The notes under the pieces were generated by a model. That model saw only the letters and a list, made by a program, of their open reading frames with translations. It was not told the DNA's origin and searched no databases. A DNA stretch of 64,000 bases from Brevundimonas subvibrioides ATCC 15264 (GTDB taxonomy: Bacteria; Pseudomonadota; Alphaproteobacteria; Caulobacterales; Caulobacteraceae): contig NC_014375.1 in NCBI RefSeq assembly GCF_000144605.1, positions 186,001-250,000 of the forward strand, written 5' to 3'. The position numbers and the translations under genes are program-made. Of the stretch, positions 9,607-19,813 are shown in pieces. Position 1 is the first letter of the stretch, and every line of letters begins with the position of its first letter.

Positions 9607-10103
9607 CAGCGCGCGGCGGGCGGCGGGGTGCGCGGCGGCAGGCTCCACTCGCCCCGGTAGTCGTAGGACAGGGTCACGCAGTGCCGGAAATGGCCATCGG
9701 GCCAGCGACCGGTCGCCTGCATCGCCATCGGCCGCCCGGCCTGGACCCGTCCCAGCACCAGGAAGGTCTCGTCCGCGCCGGGGCACAGGGCCCGGGCCAG
9801 GCCGCGCCCGTCGCCCTCGGTGTCGATGGAATAGACGGTGGCCTGGGTGGCGCCGTCCGGCAGGACAGACTTCGCCCCGTCCGGCCCGCCCTTGTTGATC
9901 GTGGCCGCGCCGCGCGCGCTGGTCGAGATGATCCGGCGCACGCTGACCGCCCCGAACAGCCCGCGCTCGACCTCCAGCGTCACCCCCCGCGTCAGGGCGG
10001 TGGTGATCCGGTCAGCCGGGTTGAAGGACAGATAGCGGGTGTCCGCCGCCGCCGGGGTGGCGAGGGCGAGAAGGGTCAGAACGGCCATCAAACGGTGAAG
10101 CAT
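9606..10103 (-). CDS. Secreted protein of unknown function
   Basis: A 165-residue protein beginning with a classical signal peptide (MLHRLMAVLTLLALATPAAA, cleavage probable before DTRYLS). The mature part, about 145 residues, has no motif that I recognise; it contains two cysteines (LCPGADE and RHCVTLSY). An alternative start at Met6 is possible. It overlaps the DUF2459 gene by one base and probably works with it at the cell envelope. Confidence 0.65.
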   Translation of the reverse strand: MLHRLMAVLTLLALATPAAADTRYLSFNPADRITTALTRGVTLEVERGLFGAVSVRRIISTSARGAATINKGGPDGAKSVLPDGATQATVYSIDTEGDGRGLARALCPGADETFLVLGRVQAGRPMAMQATGRWPDGHFRHCVTLSYDYRGEWSLPPRTPPPAAR

Positions 10104-10157
10104 GCCGTCACTTCATACCGCGACTTGCGGCGGAAGGGAGGCGGGGCGAGGGAGGAT

Positions 10158-10330
10158 CGTCTCCTCCCCGCGCCGAAGGCGTGGGGAGGTGGCAGCGAGC
10201 CCTTAGCGAGCTGACGGAGGGGCTCTTGAAGCGCTCTCGGTCGGTGGGGCGTCAACAACCCCTCCACCCCCCGCCAAGCGGCGGGCGGTCCCCCTCCCCA
10301 TTCGCCAAGCGGCGAACGGGGAGGAGACGG
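10158..10330. repeat. Second composite palindromic repeat, downstream of infB
   Basis: Two opposed GC-rich arms occupy this spacer: the left (about 10158-10225) contains CTCCTCCCCGCGCC, GAAGG, GCGTGGGGAGG, and the right (about 10258-10330) contains CCCCTCCACCCCCCGCC, AAGC, GGCGGGCGGTCCCCC and a further GTTCGCC-type stem. The right arm matches the unit at 8311-8416. A small separate hairpin (GCGCTC / GAGCGC, 10337-10352) lies between it and the infB stop. Together they fill the 277-base gap after infB. Confidence 0.7.
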
Positions 10331-10380
10331 ATACCGCGCTCAGGCAGCGAGCGCCCGCGGCGCGAGCGGTAGCGCCCTTA

Positions 10381-13300
10381 TTACAGCGTCCGCTGGATCT
10401 CTTCGACGGTGAAGCACTCGATGTAGTCGCCGACCTTGATGTCCTGGAAGCCCTGGAAGTGCATGCCGCACTCCTGGCCCGACGGGACTTCGTTGACCTC
10501 GTCCTTGAAGCGCTTGAGCGTGGCCAGCGTGCCCAGTTCCAGCACCACGACGTCGTCGCGGATGATCCGGACCTTGGCCCCCTTGCGCACGACACCCTCG
10601 GACACCCGGCAACCGGCGATCTTGCCGGTCTTGGAGATGTCGAACACCTGCAGCACGGCCGCATTGCCCAGGAAGGTTTCGCGTTGCAGCGGTGCCAGCA
10701 TGCCCGACAGCACGCCCTTCATGTCGTCCAGCAGGTCGTAGATGATCGCGTAGTAACGGATCTCCACGCCCTCGCGGTCGGCCAGGTCCTTGGCCTGTTT
10801 CGAGGCACGGACGTTGAAGCCTAGGATCGGCGCGCCGGCCGACTTGGCCAGTTGCACGTCGCTCTCGGTGATCCCACCGGCACCGGAATAGACGACCCGG
10901 GCGCGGACCTCGTCGTTGCCCATCTTCTCCAGCGAGCCCTGGATGGCCTCGCCCGAGCCCTGGACGTCGGACTTGATGAGGACCGGCAGTTCCGAGATCT
11001 TCTTGGAGCCCAGCTTGGCCATCATGTCGACCAGGCTGACCTGGTTGATGCCGCCGGTCGCCTTCTCGCGCTTGGTGCGGGCGCGGTATTCGGTCAGCTC
11101 GCGGGCGCGGGCCTCGGATTCCACCACGGCCAGCGGTTCGCCGGGCGACGGGGCCTCGTCCAGACCCAGGATCTCGACCGGGACCGACGGACCGGCTTCG
11201 GTCAGCTGTTCGTTGCGCTCGTTCAGCAGGGCGCGAACCTTGCCCCACGCGGAGCCGGCCACGACGATGTCGCCGCGACGCAGGGTGCCGCGCTTGACCA
11301 GGACGGTGGCGACCGGGCCGCGGCCCTTGTCCAGCTTGGCCTCGATGACCACGCCTTCGGCCGAGCGTTCCGGGTCGGCCTTGAGGTCCATGACCTCGGC
11401 CTGCAGCAGGATGGCCTCGATCAGGCCGTCCAGATTGGTCTTCGACTTGGCCGAGACCTCGACGATCTGGGTGTCGCCACCCAGGGCCTCGCCGATGATT
11501 TCATACTGCAGAAGCTCGTTGATGACCTTCTGCGGATCGGCGTCCGGCTTGTCGACCTTGTTGATGGCGACGATGATCGGAGCCCCGGCCGCCTTGGCGT
11601 GCTGGATGCTTTCGATCGTCTGGGGCATCACGCCGTCGTCGGCCGCCACCACCAGGATGACGATGTCGGTGACGTTGGCGCCGCGCGTCCGCATGGCGCT
11701 GAAGGCCGCGTGGCCGGGCGTGTCGAGGAAGGTCACGGCGTCGCCGCCGGGCGTGCGGACCTGATAGGCGCCGATGTGCTGGGTGATGCCGCCGGCCTCG
11801 CCCGAGGCGACGTCGGTGGTGCGCAGGGCGTCCAGCAGCGAGGTCTTGCCGTGGTCGACGTGGCCCATGATGGCCACGACCGGCGCGCGGGGCGTCGTCG
11901 CTTCCTCGTCGATGTCGTCCGACAGGAAGCCGGCCTCGACGTCGGATTCCGACACGCGGCGGACCGTCATGCCGAACTCGTCGGCCACCAGTTCGGCGGT
12001 GTCGGTGTCGATGACGTCGTTGATCTTCATCATCAGGCCCTGCTTCATCAGGAACTTGATGATGTCGACGCCGCGCACGGCCATCCGGTTGGACAGCTCC
12101 TGCACGGTGATGACGTCGGGGATGACGACTTCGCGCGGACGGTTCGGCGCGTCGGTGGAGCCACCCTTGCGCTTTTCCTTCTCGCGTTCGCGGGCCCGGC
12201 GGACCGAGGCCAGCGAGCGCATCCGCTCGGCCGTGTCGCCGTCGCCGGCCACGGACTGGATGGTCAGGCGGCCTTCACGGCGCTTGGGTTCGCCGCGCGT
12301 GCGGCTGACGGCCTTGCCGGCGTCCGAGAAACGCTTGTCGCGGTCGTCCTCCGGCTTGACCGGACGGGCGAAGCCGCCGCCGGGCGCGCGGCTGGGGCGC
12401 GAGACCTCGGCCGCGACGGGCGGGGCGTTCGGGGCGGGGCGTCCGCCGGGACCGGTGCGGGCGCCGCCGGGACGGGCCGCGCCGGGGGCCGGACGCGGGG
12501 TCAGGGCCGAATAGCGGACGGGCTCGGCCGGACGCGCGGGCGCGCCGCCGGGACGCGAGGAGGCCGGACGGTCGGAATAGGACTTCTCGCCGCCACCCAT
12601 GGCTTCTTCACGGGCCGAACGCGCGCCGAAGGCCGGACGGTCGATGGGGGCGCGGGCGGGATTGGGGGCCTTGGGGACCCGCTGGCCGAAGTTGACGACC
12701 GGGCGCGCGGGCGGCGCGGGACGGACGGGCGCAGCGGGGGCGACCGGAGCGGCGGCCACCGGAGCCGGGGTCGGCTCGGGGGTCGCGACCGGGGCGGGGG
12801 CGGGAGCCGCCGGCTTGGGAGCCAGCGGGGCGCGGGCGGCCGGCTTGCCGGTCGGGGCGGGCGCGGCGGCGGTCAGCTTGGCGGCCTCGGCGCGGGCGGC
12901 CTCGGCGGCGGCGCGGGCGGCGGCGGCCTCGGCCTGGGCGGCATTGGCGGCGGCGGCGGTCGCGGCGGCCTGCTCGCGGGCGGCGGCGTCACGGCGCGCC
13001 TGTTCGGCGGCCTGGGCGGCGGCGCGTTCGGCCTGCTGGCGGGTGGCCAGTTCGATGGCGCGGCGGCGGGCTTCCTGTTCTTCGCTGGACAGGCGGCCCC
13101 CGGCGGGCTGCTGCATCTGCGGGCGCGGAGCCGGGGCCTGGGGCGCGGGGGCGTCGGTGCGGGGACGCGCGACGTCGAAGCCCTGGGTCCGCTGCTGGCC
13201 CGGCACGGCGCCGACGCGCCGCTTGGTCTCGACCACCACCGTCTTGGTGCGGCCGTGGCTGAAGCTCTGGCGCACGGTACCGGTCGAAACCGATCCCACG

Positions 13301-13407
13301 GCCCGCGGCTTCAGGCTCAGCGGGGCCCGCGGTCCCGTCGTCGACGGGGTTCCGGTGGGGGCCGAAGGCTGCTGGCCGTCGTTGGTCTTGTCGTTCTCGT
13401 CGCTCAT
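10381..13407 (-). CDS. infB: Translation initiation factor IF-2
   Basis: The 1008-residue protein is IF-2 with a very long low-complexity N-terminus (about residues 20-390, rich in Ala, Pro, Arg and Gly), the IF2 N-terminal helical domain (about 425-475, [15 protein letters not shown]), and the GTPase domain with G1 GHVDHGKT at about residues 515-522, DTPGHAAF and NKVDKPDA. The C-terminal domains end in [16 protein letters not shown]-2 brings initiator tRNA to the 30S subunit. The N-terminal extension is longer than in E. coli but typical of GC-rich alphaproteobacteria. The gene lies 143 bases after ylxR in the rimP-nusA-ylxR-infB order. Confidence 0.98.
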   Translation of the reverse strand: MSDENDKTNDGQQPSAPTGTPSTTGPRAPLSLKPRAVGSVSTGTVRQSFSHGRTKTVVVETKRRVGAVPGQQRTQGFDVARPRTDAPAPQAPAPRPQMQQPAGGRLSSEEQEARRRAIELATRQQAERAAAQAAEQARRDAAAREQAAATAAAANAAQAEAAAARAAAEAARAEAAKLTAAAPAPTGKPAARAPLAPKPAAPAPAPVATPEPTPAPVAAAPVAPAAPVRPAPPARPVVNFGQRVPKAPNPARAPIDRPAFGARSAREEAMGGGEKSYSDRPASSRPGGAPARPAEPVRYSALTPRPAPGAARPGGARTGPGGRPAPNAPPVAAEVSRPSRAPGGGFARPVKPEDDRDKRFSDAGKAVSRTRGEPKRREGRLTIQSVAGDGDTAERMRSLASVRRAREREKEKRKGGSTDAPNRPREVVIPDVITVQELSNRMAVRGVDIIKFLMKQGLMMKINDVIDTDTAELVADEFGMTVRRVSESDVEAGFLSDDIDEEATTPRAPVVAIMGHVDHGKTSLLDALRTTDVASGEAGGITQHIGAYQVRTPGGDAVTFLDTPGHAAFSAMRTRGANVTDIVILVVAADDGVMPQTIESIQHAKAAGAPIIVAINKVDKPDADPQKVINELLQYEIIGEALGGDTQIVEVSAKSKTNLDGLIEAILLQAEVMDLKADPERSAEGVVIEAKLDKGRGPVATVLVKRGTLRRGDIVVAGSAWGKVRALLNERNEQLTEAGPSVPVEILGLDEAPSPGEPLAVVESEARARELTEYRARTKREKATGGINQVSLVDMMAKLGSKKISELPVLIKSDVQGSGEAIQGSLEKMGNDEVRARVVYSGAGGITESDVQLAKSAGAPILGFNVRASKQAKDLADREGVEIRYYAIIYDLLDDMKGVLSGMLAPLQRETFLGNAAVLQVFDISKTGKIAGCRVSEGVVRKGAKVRIIRDDVVVLELGTLATLKRFKDEVNEVPSGQECGMHFQGFQDIKVGDYIECFTVEEIQRTL

Positions 13408-13550
13408 CCGGTCGCTTTACTCGTGGGCGGAGAAGTCCGCCGCGTCTTAGTCAAAAGTAGCCCTGGCAAAAATCGTCTCGTCGTCTCAAACCCTGAAAAC
13501 GCAAAAAGCCGTGCGGCGTCCGCCTCTCGAAAGAGGCCTGACCCCGCCCG

Positions 13551-14231
13551 TCAATCCGCCCGTTCAGGCTCGTCCTTCGGGTCCTCGTCCGACCCGTTCC
13601 CGTTCGCAGAACCCGGATGATCCGTGTCCCAGGCCGCGGGCCGAAGCGATCGAAATCCCGCCAGTCGTTCGACCTCGAGGGTCCAGCGATCGGCTCTGCC
13701 GCCATGCAGCAGGACGGTGTGTATCGCATTTTCCAGCCCGAGGGCCAAACTCAAATCATCGGCGCTGAAAACACCACAGACCTTGGTCGTCTGGTGCCGG
13801 GCCAAGGCCATCAGCTTTCCGCGCCCATCCGACGCACCGTCGCTGGCCTCGATCAGCCAGGCGGCCTTGCCCGAACGGATCGTCGCGGCGGATTTCTCGA
13901 AGCCTGAGATAAGCACGCCTTCGCGCCGGGCAAGCCCCATCTGGTCCAGACAGCGCCGGAACAGCAGGCTTTCGACCGTGTCGGACAGATCGGCGGCGGG
14001 CCGGAGCGGGGCCTTGGCCGAGCGCGAGAACAGGTTCTTCTTCACGGCCGTGTCGACGGAGGCGCGCGAGGCCTCCACCCACATGCCGCGGCCGGGCAGC
14101 TTGCGCCCCAGGTCGGGGGCGACGGCCCCGTCCGGGCCGGCGACGAAACGGATCAGTCGAGATTCATCCATGGCCTGGTGGGTCACCAGGTCCCGGCGCT
14201 CTCTATCGATCGTCGCGTCGCGCAGGCTCAT
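13551..14231 (-). CDS. ylxR: YlxR-type RNA-binding protein with C-terminal L7Ae-like domain
   Basis: A 226-residue protein. The N-terminal 85 residues are the YlxR (DUF448) fold, with RRDLVTHQAMDESRLIRFV and DLGRKLPGRGMWVEASRA. The central part (about residues 90-185, RRCLDQMGLARREGVLISGFEK and HQTTKVCGVF) resembles the L7Ae/ribosomal protein fold often fused to YlxR in alphaproteobacteria. The C-terminal tail is acidic. YlxR proteins are reported to bind RNA or the RNase P RNA in some species; the role here is inferred only from the family and its place between nusA and infB. Confidence 0.88.
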   Translation of the reverse strand: MSLRDATIDRERRDLVTHQAMDESRLIRFVAGPDGAVAPDLGRKLPGRGMWVEASRASVDTAVKKNLFSRSAKAPLRPAADLSDTVESLLFRRCLDQMGLARREGVLISGFEKSAATIRSGKAAWLIEASDGASDGRGKLMALARHQTTKVCGVFSADDLSLALGLENAIHTVLLHGGRADRWTLEVERLAGFRSLRPAAWDTDHPGSANGNGSDEDPKDEPERAD

Positions 14232-14246
14232 GGACGGGGCACCGCA

Positions 14247-15989
14247 TCACGCGTCGCGGGTCGGCTCGAGGTCGCCTTCGGCAACCTCGGCGTCGTCGGC
14301 GGCGGCTTCGGGGGCGACGTCCTCGAAGACGGCCTCGGGGTCGTACTCACCCTCGGCCAGTTCGCCCTCTTCCTCGTATTCCGGCTCCGGCGGCTGCGGC
14401 AGTTCTGACGCGTCGATCCAGCCCGCCGCGACCCGCGCCTGCAGGATCAGCAGCTCTGCGTCTTCCTGGGCCAGATTGAAGCTTTCCAGCACGCCTGGGA
14501 CCTTCACCCGCTCGCCGTTCTTCATCTCGTAGCCGCCACGGATCTCGTCGGTGGCCAGGTCGGCTAGGTCCTCGACCGTCTTCACGCCGCCTTCGCCCAG
14601 AGCCACGGCGATGGCGCCGGTGACGCCCGGCACGGCCATCACGCCGTCCTCGACGCCCAGCTCGACGCGTTTGGCGTCCAGGATCGCGGCCTGACGCTCC
14701 AGGAAGTCGCGGGCACGGGCCTGCAGTTCCTCGGCGGTGTCCTCGTCGAAGCCTTCGATCTCGGCGACTTCATAGTTGTCGACGAAGGCCAGATCCTCGA
14801 CCGTGGCGAAGCCTTCGGTGACCAGCAGCTGGGCGATGACCTCGTCCACGTCCAGGGCTTCCTGGAACAGGGTGGTGCGTTCGCTGAACTCGCGCTGGCG
14901 GCGCTCGGAGTCCTGGCTTTCGGTGATGATGTCGATCTGCCAGCCGGTCAGCTGGCTGGCCAGGCGCACGTTCTGGCCGCGACGGCCGATGGCCAGCGAC
15001 AGCTGCTCGTCGGGCACGACCACCTCGACGCGGTCGGCCTCTTCATCGAGCACGACCTTGGAGACCTCGGCGGGGGCCAGGGCGTTGACGATGAAGGTCG
15101 GCTCGTCCGGGTTCCACTGGATGATGTCGATCTTCTCGCCCTGCAGCTCGGCGACGACCGCCTGGACCCGCGAACCGCGCATGCCGACGCAGGCGCCGAC
15201 GGGATCGATGGAGGAATCGTTCGACAGCACGGCCATCTTGGCGCGCGAGCCGGCGTCGCGGGCGGCTGCGCGGATCTCGATCACGCCGTCGTAGACCTCC
15301 GGCACTTCCTGGGCGAACAGCTTGGCCATGAAGCCCGGGTGGGCGCGGCTGAGCATGATCTGCGGGCCCTTGGCCTCGGGACGGACGTCGTAGATGTAGG
15401 TGCGGATCCGGTCGCCGATGTTGAACACCTCGCGCGGGATCGACTGGTCGCGGCGCATGATGCCCTCGCCCCGGCCCAGGTCGACGATGGTGTTGCCGTA
15501 TTCGACGCGCTTGACGGTGCCGTTGACGATCTCGCCGACGCGGTCCTTGAACTCTTCGTACTGGTTGGCCCGCTCGGCCTCGCGGACCTTCCCGGTGATG
15601 ACCTGACGGGCCATCTGGGTCTGGACGCGGCCGAACTCGAACGGCGGAAGGTCCTCGACGTATTCCTTGCCGACCACGGCTTCCGGATCGCGCTTGGAGG
15701 CGTCGGTCAGGCGGACCATGGCCGAGTCGTTGAACTCCTCAAGCTCGTCTTCCGGCATCCAGTCGTCCTCGACGATGGTGACGTGACGGGTCAGGGCCAG
15801 TTCGCCGGTCTTGGGATCGATCCGGGCGCGGATGTCGTGGTGCGCGCCATAGCGGGACTTGGCGCCCTTCTGGATCGCCTCTTCCAGCGCCTCGATCACG
15901 ATCTCCCGATCGATGTTCTTCTCCTGGGCGACCGCATTGGCGATCTGCAGAAGTTCCAGGCGATTGGCGGAAATACCGGTCACGGCCAT
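14247..15989 (-). CDS. nusA: Transcription termination/antitermination factor NusA
   Basis: The 580-residue protein has the NusA N-terminal RNA-polymerase-binding domain (about 1-125), an S1 domain (about 130-200), two KH domains (about 200-350, with [16 protein letters not shown] and [19 protein letters not shown]) and two C-terminal acidic/helix-hairpin repeats (about 370-520), ending in a very acidic tail. NusA modulates pausing, termination and antitermination. Its ATG shares one base with the rimP TGA, so the two are translationally coupled. Confidence 0.98.
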   Translation of the reverse strand: MAVTGISANRLELLQIANAVAQEKNIDREIVIEALEEAIQKGAKSRYGAHHDIRARIDPKTGELALTRHVTIVEDDWMPEDELEEFNDSAMVRLTDASKRDPEAVVGKEYVEDLPPFEFGRVQTQMARQVITGKVREAERANQYEEFKDRVGEIVNGTVKRVEYGNTIVDLGRGEGIMRRDQSIPREVFNIGDRIRTYIYDVRPEAKGPQIMLSRAHPGFMAKLFAQEVPEVYDGVIEIRAAARDAGSRAKMAVLSNDSSIDPVGACVGMRGSRVQAVVAELQGEKIDIIQWNPDEPTFIVNALAPAEVSKVVLDEEADRVEVVVPDEQLSLAIGRRGQNVRLASQLTGWQIDIITESQDSERRQREFSERTTLFQEALDVDEVIAQLLVTEGFATVEDLAFVDNYEVAEIEGFDEDTAEELQARARDFLERQAAILDAKRVELGVEDGVMAVPGVTGAIAVALGEGGVKTVEDLADLATDEIRGGYEMKNGERVKVPGVLESFNLAQEDAELLILQARVAAGWIDASELPQPPEPEYEEEGELAEGEYDPEAVFEDVAPEAAADDAEVAEGDLEPTRDA

Positions 15990-16600
15990 CAGGCGTCGTC
16001 CTCAGAAGTCTTGGCGTTGTTTTGGTCTTCAGGCGTGCCTTCCGGCAGGCCGTCGTCTTCGGGTTCGCCCCGCGCGGCGCGGATCGCGGCCCCGCGCTTC
16101 AGCAGGGCGTCGTTCATGACCAGCTTGGCGTCCACCAGCCAGTCGAAGGGGATCAGGGCGGTATCGTCCTCGCCGTCCAGGTCGATGGCGATGTTGTCGC
16201 CGTCGGTCCCGGCCAGGATGCCCTTGAAGCGCTTGCGCCCCTCGATCATCCGGTCGCTTTCCAGCCGCGCCTCCAGGCCCTCGAACAGGTCGAAGTCCTT
16301 CAGCCGCGTCAGGGGTCGGTCGATACCGGGCGACGAGACCTCCAGCAGGTACTCGCCGGCGATCGGGTCCGCCGCATCCAGCACCTCGGACATGGCCCGG
16401 CTCAGGCGGGCGCACTCGCCCACGTCGATGTCGTTGTCCGACGGGCGCTCGGCCATGACCTGCAGGCGACGACGCAGCGTTCCGCCCATCAGGCGCACGC
16501 GCACGATCGAGAGACCGATCGAGTCCGCCACGGGATCGATCAGCTCCAGGATTTCGCGGTCTTCGACGGTCTTGGCGCGCAAGGGGTTCGTTTCGGGCAA
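15989..16600 (-). CDS. rimP: Ribosome maturation factor RimP
   Basis: RimP helps 30S assembly. The protein of up to 203 residues contains [20 protein letters not shown], the [15 protein letters not shown] helix and the diagnostic [14 protein letters not shown] motif, followed by the SH3-like C-terminal domain. The start is uncertain: there is no ATG in the right place. I give the TTG at 16600 ([10 protein letters not shown]); a second TTG at 16582 ([10 protein letters not shown]) fits family length better and lies clear of the terminator-like T-tract just upstream. An acidic tail ([13 protein letters not shown]) follows. It is the first gene of the nusA-infB operon. Confidence 0.93.
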   Translation of the reverse strand: MPETNPLRAKTVEDREILELIDPVADSIGLSIVRVRLMGGTLRRRLQVMAERPSDNDIDVGECARLSRAMSEVLDAADPIAGEYLLEVSSPGIDRPLTRLKDFDLFEGLEARLESDRMIEGRKRFKGILAGTDGDNIAIDLDGEDDTALIPFDWLVDAKLVMNDALLKRGAAIRAARGEPEDDGLPEGTPEDQNNAKTSEDDA

Positions 16601-16632
16601 AAATAAAAGCGGTCGGCCCCGACGGCCGCCGC
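16600..16632 (-). terminator. Terminator-like hairpin at the head of the rimP-nusA-infB operon
   Basis: On the minus strand a GC-rich stem (GCGG-CGGCC / GGCCG-A-CCGC, positions 16632-16609, one bulged base) is followed by TTTTATTTTT, ending at the proposed rimP start. A competing hairpin (GTCGG / CCGAC, 16612-16616 with 16619-16623) overlaps it. The layout suggests an attenuator controlling entry into the operon, though it could simply terminate an upstream transcript. Confidence 0.65.
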
Positions 16633-16782
16633 TTTGAACGACGCCGTTGGACGCCGGTCTAACGATGTGGGACGCGATATAGACCACTCGCCCTCGAAAC
16701 AAAAGGGCGCGTCTGAAAGGACGGGCGCGCACGCCCGCCCTTCTCGCGCTCAGGCAGGCCGAACGGCCGTCAGCGCCAACAT

Positions 16783-17151
16783 TCAGTGCGCGTGCGACCG
16801 TCTGCGACCGAAGCCGCCCGTCAGCAGGGTGCGCACGAAGAAGAACACCGCGATGACGATGGCATAGCCCAGGAACAGGGCCAGACGCGTCATCCAGAAG
16901 CTCATGTCGGTCAGGTCCGGCAGGGCGAAGGCCCCGCCGTCCAGCATCGGCCGCACGGCCTCGATCAGGGTGTGGACGACCATGGCCCCGAAGGCCGCGC
17001 TCCCCAGACCGCTCCAGGCCCCCATCAGGAAGAAGGCGAAGACGCCGGCGATGACCAGGCCCAGCACCTGGTTGACGCCGTCGAAGCCGCTGTCGGCGAG
17101 CGCCAGCAGCCCCTGCAGCAGATTGCCCAGCTGGGCGAACAGCGAGTCCAT
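16783..17151 (-). CDS. Small integral membrane protein, unknown function
   Basis: A 122-residue protein with three likely membrane segments: about residues 30-48 ([18 protein letters not shown]), 52-68 ([15 protein letters not shown]) and 85-108 ([20 protein letters not shown]), ending in a basic [11 protein letters not shown] tail. I do not recognise the family. It lies between dut and the rimP operon on the same strand. A GC-rich stem downstream (16722-16743, CGGGCG / CGCCCG) may end its transcript. Confidence 0.7.
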   Translation of the reverse strand: MDSLFAQLGNLLQGLLALADSGFDGVNQVLGLVIAGVFAFFLMGAWSGLGSAAFGAMVVHTLIEAVRPMLDGGAFALPDLTDMSFWMTRLALFLGYAIVIAVFFFVRTLLTGGFGRRRSHAH

Positions 17152-17230
17152 GGTCGCGCTCCGGTCCGTTTCGTGCGGCCCAGCTTGGCCGTCGCGGGGT
17201 TAACGCCAGTCCGAGGCTTTGGATGCGGGC

Positions 17231-17680
17231 CTAGCGCCCGGTCGAGCCGAACCCGCCCGCGCCGCGCGCCGTGTCGTCCAGCGTCTTGACCTCAACGACC
17301 GTGGCCTGGGCCACGGCGGCGATGACCATCTGGGCGATCCGTTCGCCGCGCCGGATGACGAAGGGCTCCTGTCCCAGGTTGATCAGGATGACCCCGACCT
17401 CGCCGCGATAGTCGCTGTCGATCGTGCCCGGCGTATTGGGCGCGCTGATCCCGTGCTTGAGGGCCAGGCCCGAGCGCGGACGGATCTGCGCCTCCCACCC
17501 CTGATCCAGGGCGATCTTCAGCCCGGTCGGCACCAGCGCGCGCGCGCCCGGCTCCAGGGTGATCGGCGCGTCCTCGGGCACCGCGGCCCTCAGGTCCATC
17601 CCCGCCGAACCGGCGGTCTCATAGGCCGGCAGGGCCAGGCCCTCGGCATGGGGCAGGCGCAGGATACGCAGGGTGCTCAC
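17231..17680 (-). CDS. dut: Deoxyuridine 5'-triphosphate nucleotidohydrolase (dUTPase)
   Basis: The 149-residue protein is a trimeric-type dUTPase with all five family motifs in order: AGMDLRA (1), PRSGLALK (2), [13 protein letters not shown] (3), [11 protein letters not shown] (4) and [10 protein letters not shown] (5, the C-terminal arm that closes on the substrate). It hydrolyses dUTP to dUMP, keeping uracil out of DNA and feeding dTMP synthesis. The start is a GTG one base after the coaBC stop codon; coaBC-dut adjacency is common in proteobacteria. Confidence 0.97.
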   Translation of the reverse strand: MSTLRILRLPHAEGLALPAYETAGSAGMDLRAAVPEDAPITLEPGARALVPTGLKIALDQGWEAQIRPRSGLALKHGISAPNTPGTIDSDYRGEVGVILINLGQEPFVIRRGERIAQMVIAAVAQATVVEVKTLDDTARGAGGFGSTGR

Positions 17681-17681
17681 G

Positions 17682-18920
17682 TCAGCGGCTCTCGGTTGGT
17701 TCGGCGAAATGGTCGGCGATCCGGTCGGCCAGACGGGACGCCACCTCGGTTTTGGTCAGGCGCGGCCAGGCCTCGGCCCCGTCCCGGGTGACCAGCAGGA
17801 CCGTATTGCCGTCGGCCCCGAACACAGGACCGGACACGTCGTTGCCGACGATCCAGTCGCACCCCTTGCGCGACAGCTTGGAGCGGGCATTCGCCTCCAG
17901 ATCCGTGGTCTCGGCCGCGAACCCGATCACCAGCGACGGCCGCATCGGGCCCGGCGTGGCCAGACCGGCCAGGATGTCCGGGTTCTCGATCAGGCTCAGC
18001 GTCGGCGGGCCGCCGGGGGCCTTCTTGATCTTGCCGCCCGCGACCGTGTCCACCCGCCAGTCGGCGACGGCGGCGCTCAGCACCGCGATGTCGGCCGGCA
18101 GCGCCGCGGTCGTCGCCGCCTGCATGTCCAGCGCGCTCTCCACGTCCACGCGCGTCACGCCGACCGGCACCGCCAGCGCCGTGGGTCCGGACACCAGCGT
18201 CACGACGGCCCCCCGCGCGGCGAGCGCGGCCGCGATGGCATAGCCCTGTTTCCCGCTGGACCGGTTGGTCAGGCCCCGTACGGGGTCGATCGGCTCGAAC
18301 GTCGGCCCGGCCGTGACCACCGCGTGCCGACCGGCCAGCGACCGGCCATCGGACCCGGCCAGCAGACCTTCGATCGCCGACAGGATCGCGGCCGGTTCGG
18401 CCATCCGTCCCGGGCCGAACTCGCCACAGGCCATCTCGCCGTCGTCGGGACCCACCACGGCCATGCCGTGAAAGCCGGGAAAGCCTTTCAGCCGCTCGAC
18501 ATTGGCCTGGACCGCCGGGTGCAGCCACATCCGCACGTTCATCGCCGGGGCCAGCAGGACCCGCTTGTCCGTGGCCAGCAGGGTCGTGGAGGCCAGATCG
18601 TCGGCCAGACCGTTCGCCGCCTTGCCGATCAGCCCCGCCGTCGCCGGGGCCACGACCACCAGATCGGCCCACCGCGACAGCTCGATATGGCCCATGGTCG
18701 TCTCGTCGTCGGGCAGGAACAGGCCCATCCGCACCGGATGCTCCGTCAGGGCCGCCAGCGACAGCGGCGTCACGAAGGCCGCGCCGCTGTCGGTCAGCAC
18801 CGTCCGGACCTCGGCCCCCGCCTTCTTCAGCAGCCGCACCAGCTCCAGCGCCTTGTAGGCCGCGATGCCGCCGCCGACGATCAGCAGGATTTTCCGGTCG
18901 GTCAGGGCCAGGCTGGACAT
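17682..18920 (-). CDS. coaBC: Bifunctional phosphopantothenoylcysteine decarboxylase/phosphopantothenate-cysteine ligase
   Basis: The 412-residue fused enzyme carries out two steps of coenzyme A synthesis. The N-terminal CoaC half (about 1-180) is a flavoprotein decarboxylase with [14 protein letters not shown], the catalytic His in [19 protein letters not shown] and the active-site Cys in [11 protein letters not shown]. The C-terminal CoaB half (about 190-405) has [21 protein letters not shown] and [19 protein letters not shown]. The ATG at 18920 lies close to a palindromic site at 18970-18990 shared with the divergent lipoprotein gene. Confidence 0.97.
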   Translation of the reverse strand: MSSLALTDRKILLIVGGGIAAYKALELVRLLKKAGAEVRTVLTDSGAAFVTPLSLAALTEHPVRMGLFLPDDETTMGHIELSRWADLVVVAPATAGLIGKAANGLADDLASTTLLATDKRVLLAPAMNVRMWLHPAVQANVERLKGFPGFHGMAVVGPDDGEMACGEFGPGRMAEPAAILSAIEGLLAGSDGRSLAGRHAVVTAGPTFEPIDPVRGLTNRSSGKQGYAIAAALAARGAVVTLVSGPTALAVPVGVTRVDVESALDMQAATTAALPADIAVLSAAVADWRVDTVAGGKIKKAPGGPPTLSLIENPDILAGLATPGPMRPSLVIGFAAETTDLEANARSKLSRKGCDWIVGNDVSGPVFGADGNTVLLVTRDGAEAWPRLTKTEVASRLADRIADHFAEPTESR

Positions 18921-18969
18921 GGGGCCGGTCTAGCGAAGCCGGGTCATCGCGTCGAGAACCGAAAAAAAA

Positions 18970-19006
18970 GAACATTGCATGAACATGCAACCTGTGGCTA
19001 ACATCG
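18970..19006 (+). promoter_or_regulatory. Palindromic operator overlapping a promoter and a LexA-box-like motif
   Basis: TTGCATGAACATGCAA (18975-18990) is a perfect 7-bp inverted repeat around two bases. Its first six bases, TTGCAT, can serve as a -35 element with TAACAT (18999-19004) as the -10 at an 18-base spacing. GAAC-N7-GAAC (18970-18984), which is the alphaproteobacterial LexA box GTTC-N7-GTTC read on the other strand, overlaps the same site. The lipoprotein gene starts 29 bases further on. Which regulator binds is not known. Confidence 0.5.
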
Positions 19007-19032
19007 TTCTGCGAGTTCGGATGGAGGGTTGA

Positions 19033-19557
19033 ATGCGGTTCAGGATCACGACGACGGCCGCTCTGGCGGCCTTGGCGGGGGCGGCGATGGCCGGACTGGC
19101 GGCGTGCGGCAACGGGGCCTCGGCGGTCGAGACGCGCGATCGCGCGGCGGATGCCGCCGAGGTGACCCTGACATCGGCCACGGGGGCACCGGCGGCCGGG
19201 GCGGCGACGGCTGACGGCCCGGGTGAACGGACGGTCCTGACCGCCAGTCGCCGCGAGACGGTCGATGCCAAGATCCAGCGCCTGTACGAACGCAACGGCG
19301 ACGCCTTCGGGGCGACCTCGCCCGAGGACTTCCTGTCCAGGGTCACGGCCTTCACCACCCGCCCGCCGGCGGGCGTCGAGACGGCGACGCGGCCCAACGG
19401 CGACACCCTGCTGTACCAAGCCTCGACCAACACCTTCGCGGTGGTGGCGAAAAACGGGTCACCGCGCACGATGTTCAAGCCGGACGACGGCCCGGCCTAC
19501 TGGGCCGAGCAAAAGGCGGCGGCCCCTACCTTCGGTCAGCGGCAGACCCCGGACTGA
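19033..19557 (+). CDS. Lipoprotein with conserved C-terminal domain, possibly SOS-controlled
   Basis: A 174-residue protein with a lipoprotein signal (lipobox LAAC, Cys at about residue 25), an Ala/Thr-rich linker and a compact C-terminal domain of about 100 residues: RETVDAKIQRLYERNGDAFG, then PNGDTLLYQASTNTFAVV and SPRTMFKPDDGPAYWAEQ. The second half resembles, from memory, a module found at the end of several secreted and phage-encoded proteins with possible nuclease-toxin relations; this is unproven. A good ribosome-binding site (GGAGGG) precedes the ATG, and the promoter overlaps the palindrome at 18970-18990. Confidence 0.75.
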   Translation: MRFRITTTAALAALAGAAMAGLAACGNGASAVETRDRAADAAEVTLTSATGAPAAGAATADGPGERTVLTASRRETVDAKIQRLYERNGDAFGATSPEDFLSRVTAFTTRPPAGVETATRPNGDTLLYQASTNTFAVVAKNGSPRTMFKPDDGPAYWAEQKAAAPTFGQRQTPD

Positions 19558-19813
19558 ATACGCGCGAGGGTTGTCAGAAGGCCTGCGGCTCAAACGGCGA
19601 CTCCCGCCCCGGCGAGCGGTGCCCCAGACTCCCGTTTAAGACGAACCGCGGAAGAGGTCGGACGGTGTCCGCCGCTCCGCCCAGGCCATGCGGCACCACG
19701 CGTCGGGCACCGGCCACGTCCCTGGCTCTATCGGTAAGACGCCGCGCGTCGAGCGTCAGCACACCGCCGTGTCTCCGGCGGCGAGGCTCTACGCGTCGGG
19801 CGGCGATGCCTGT

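Noticed and set aside
10852..13620. A 922-codon open frame on the plus strand opposite infB
   Set aside because: Glycine/arginine-rich antisense shadow of the infB N-terminal repeats.
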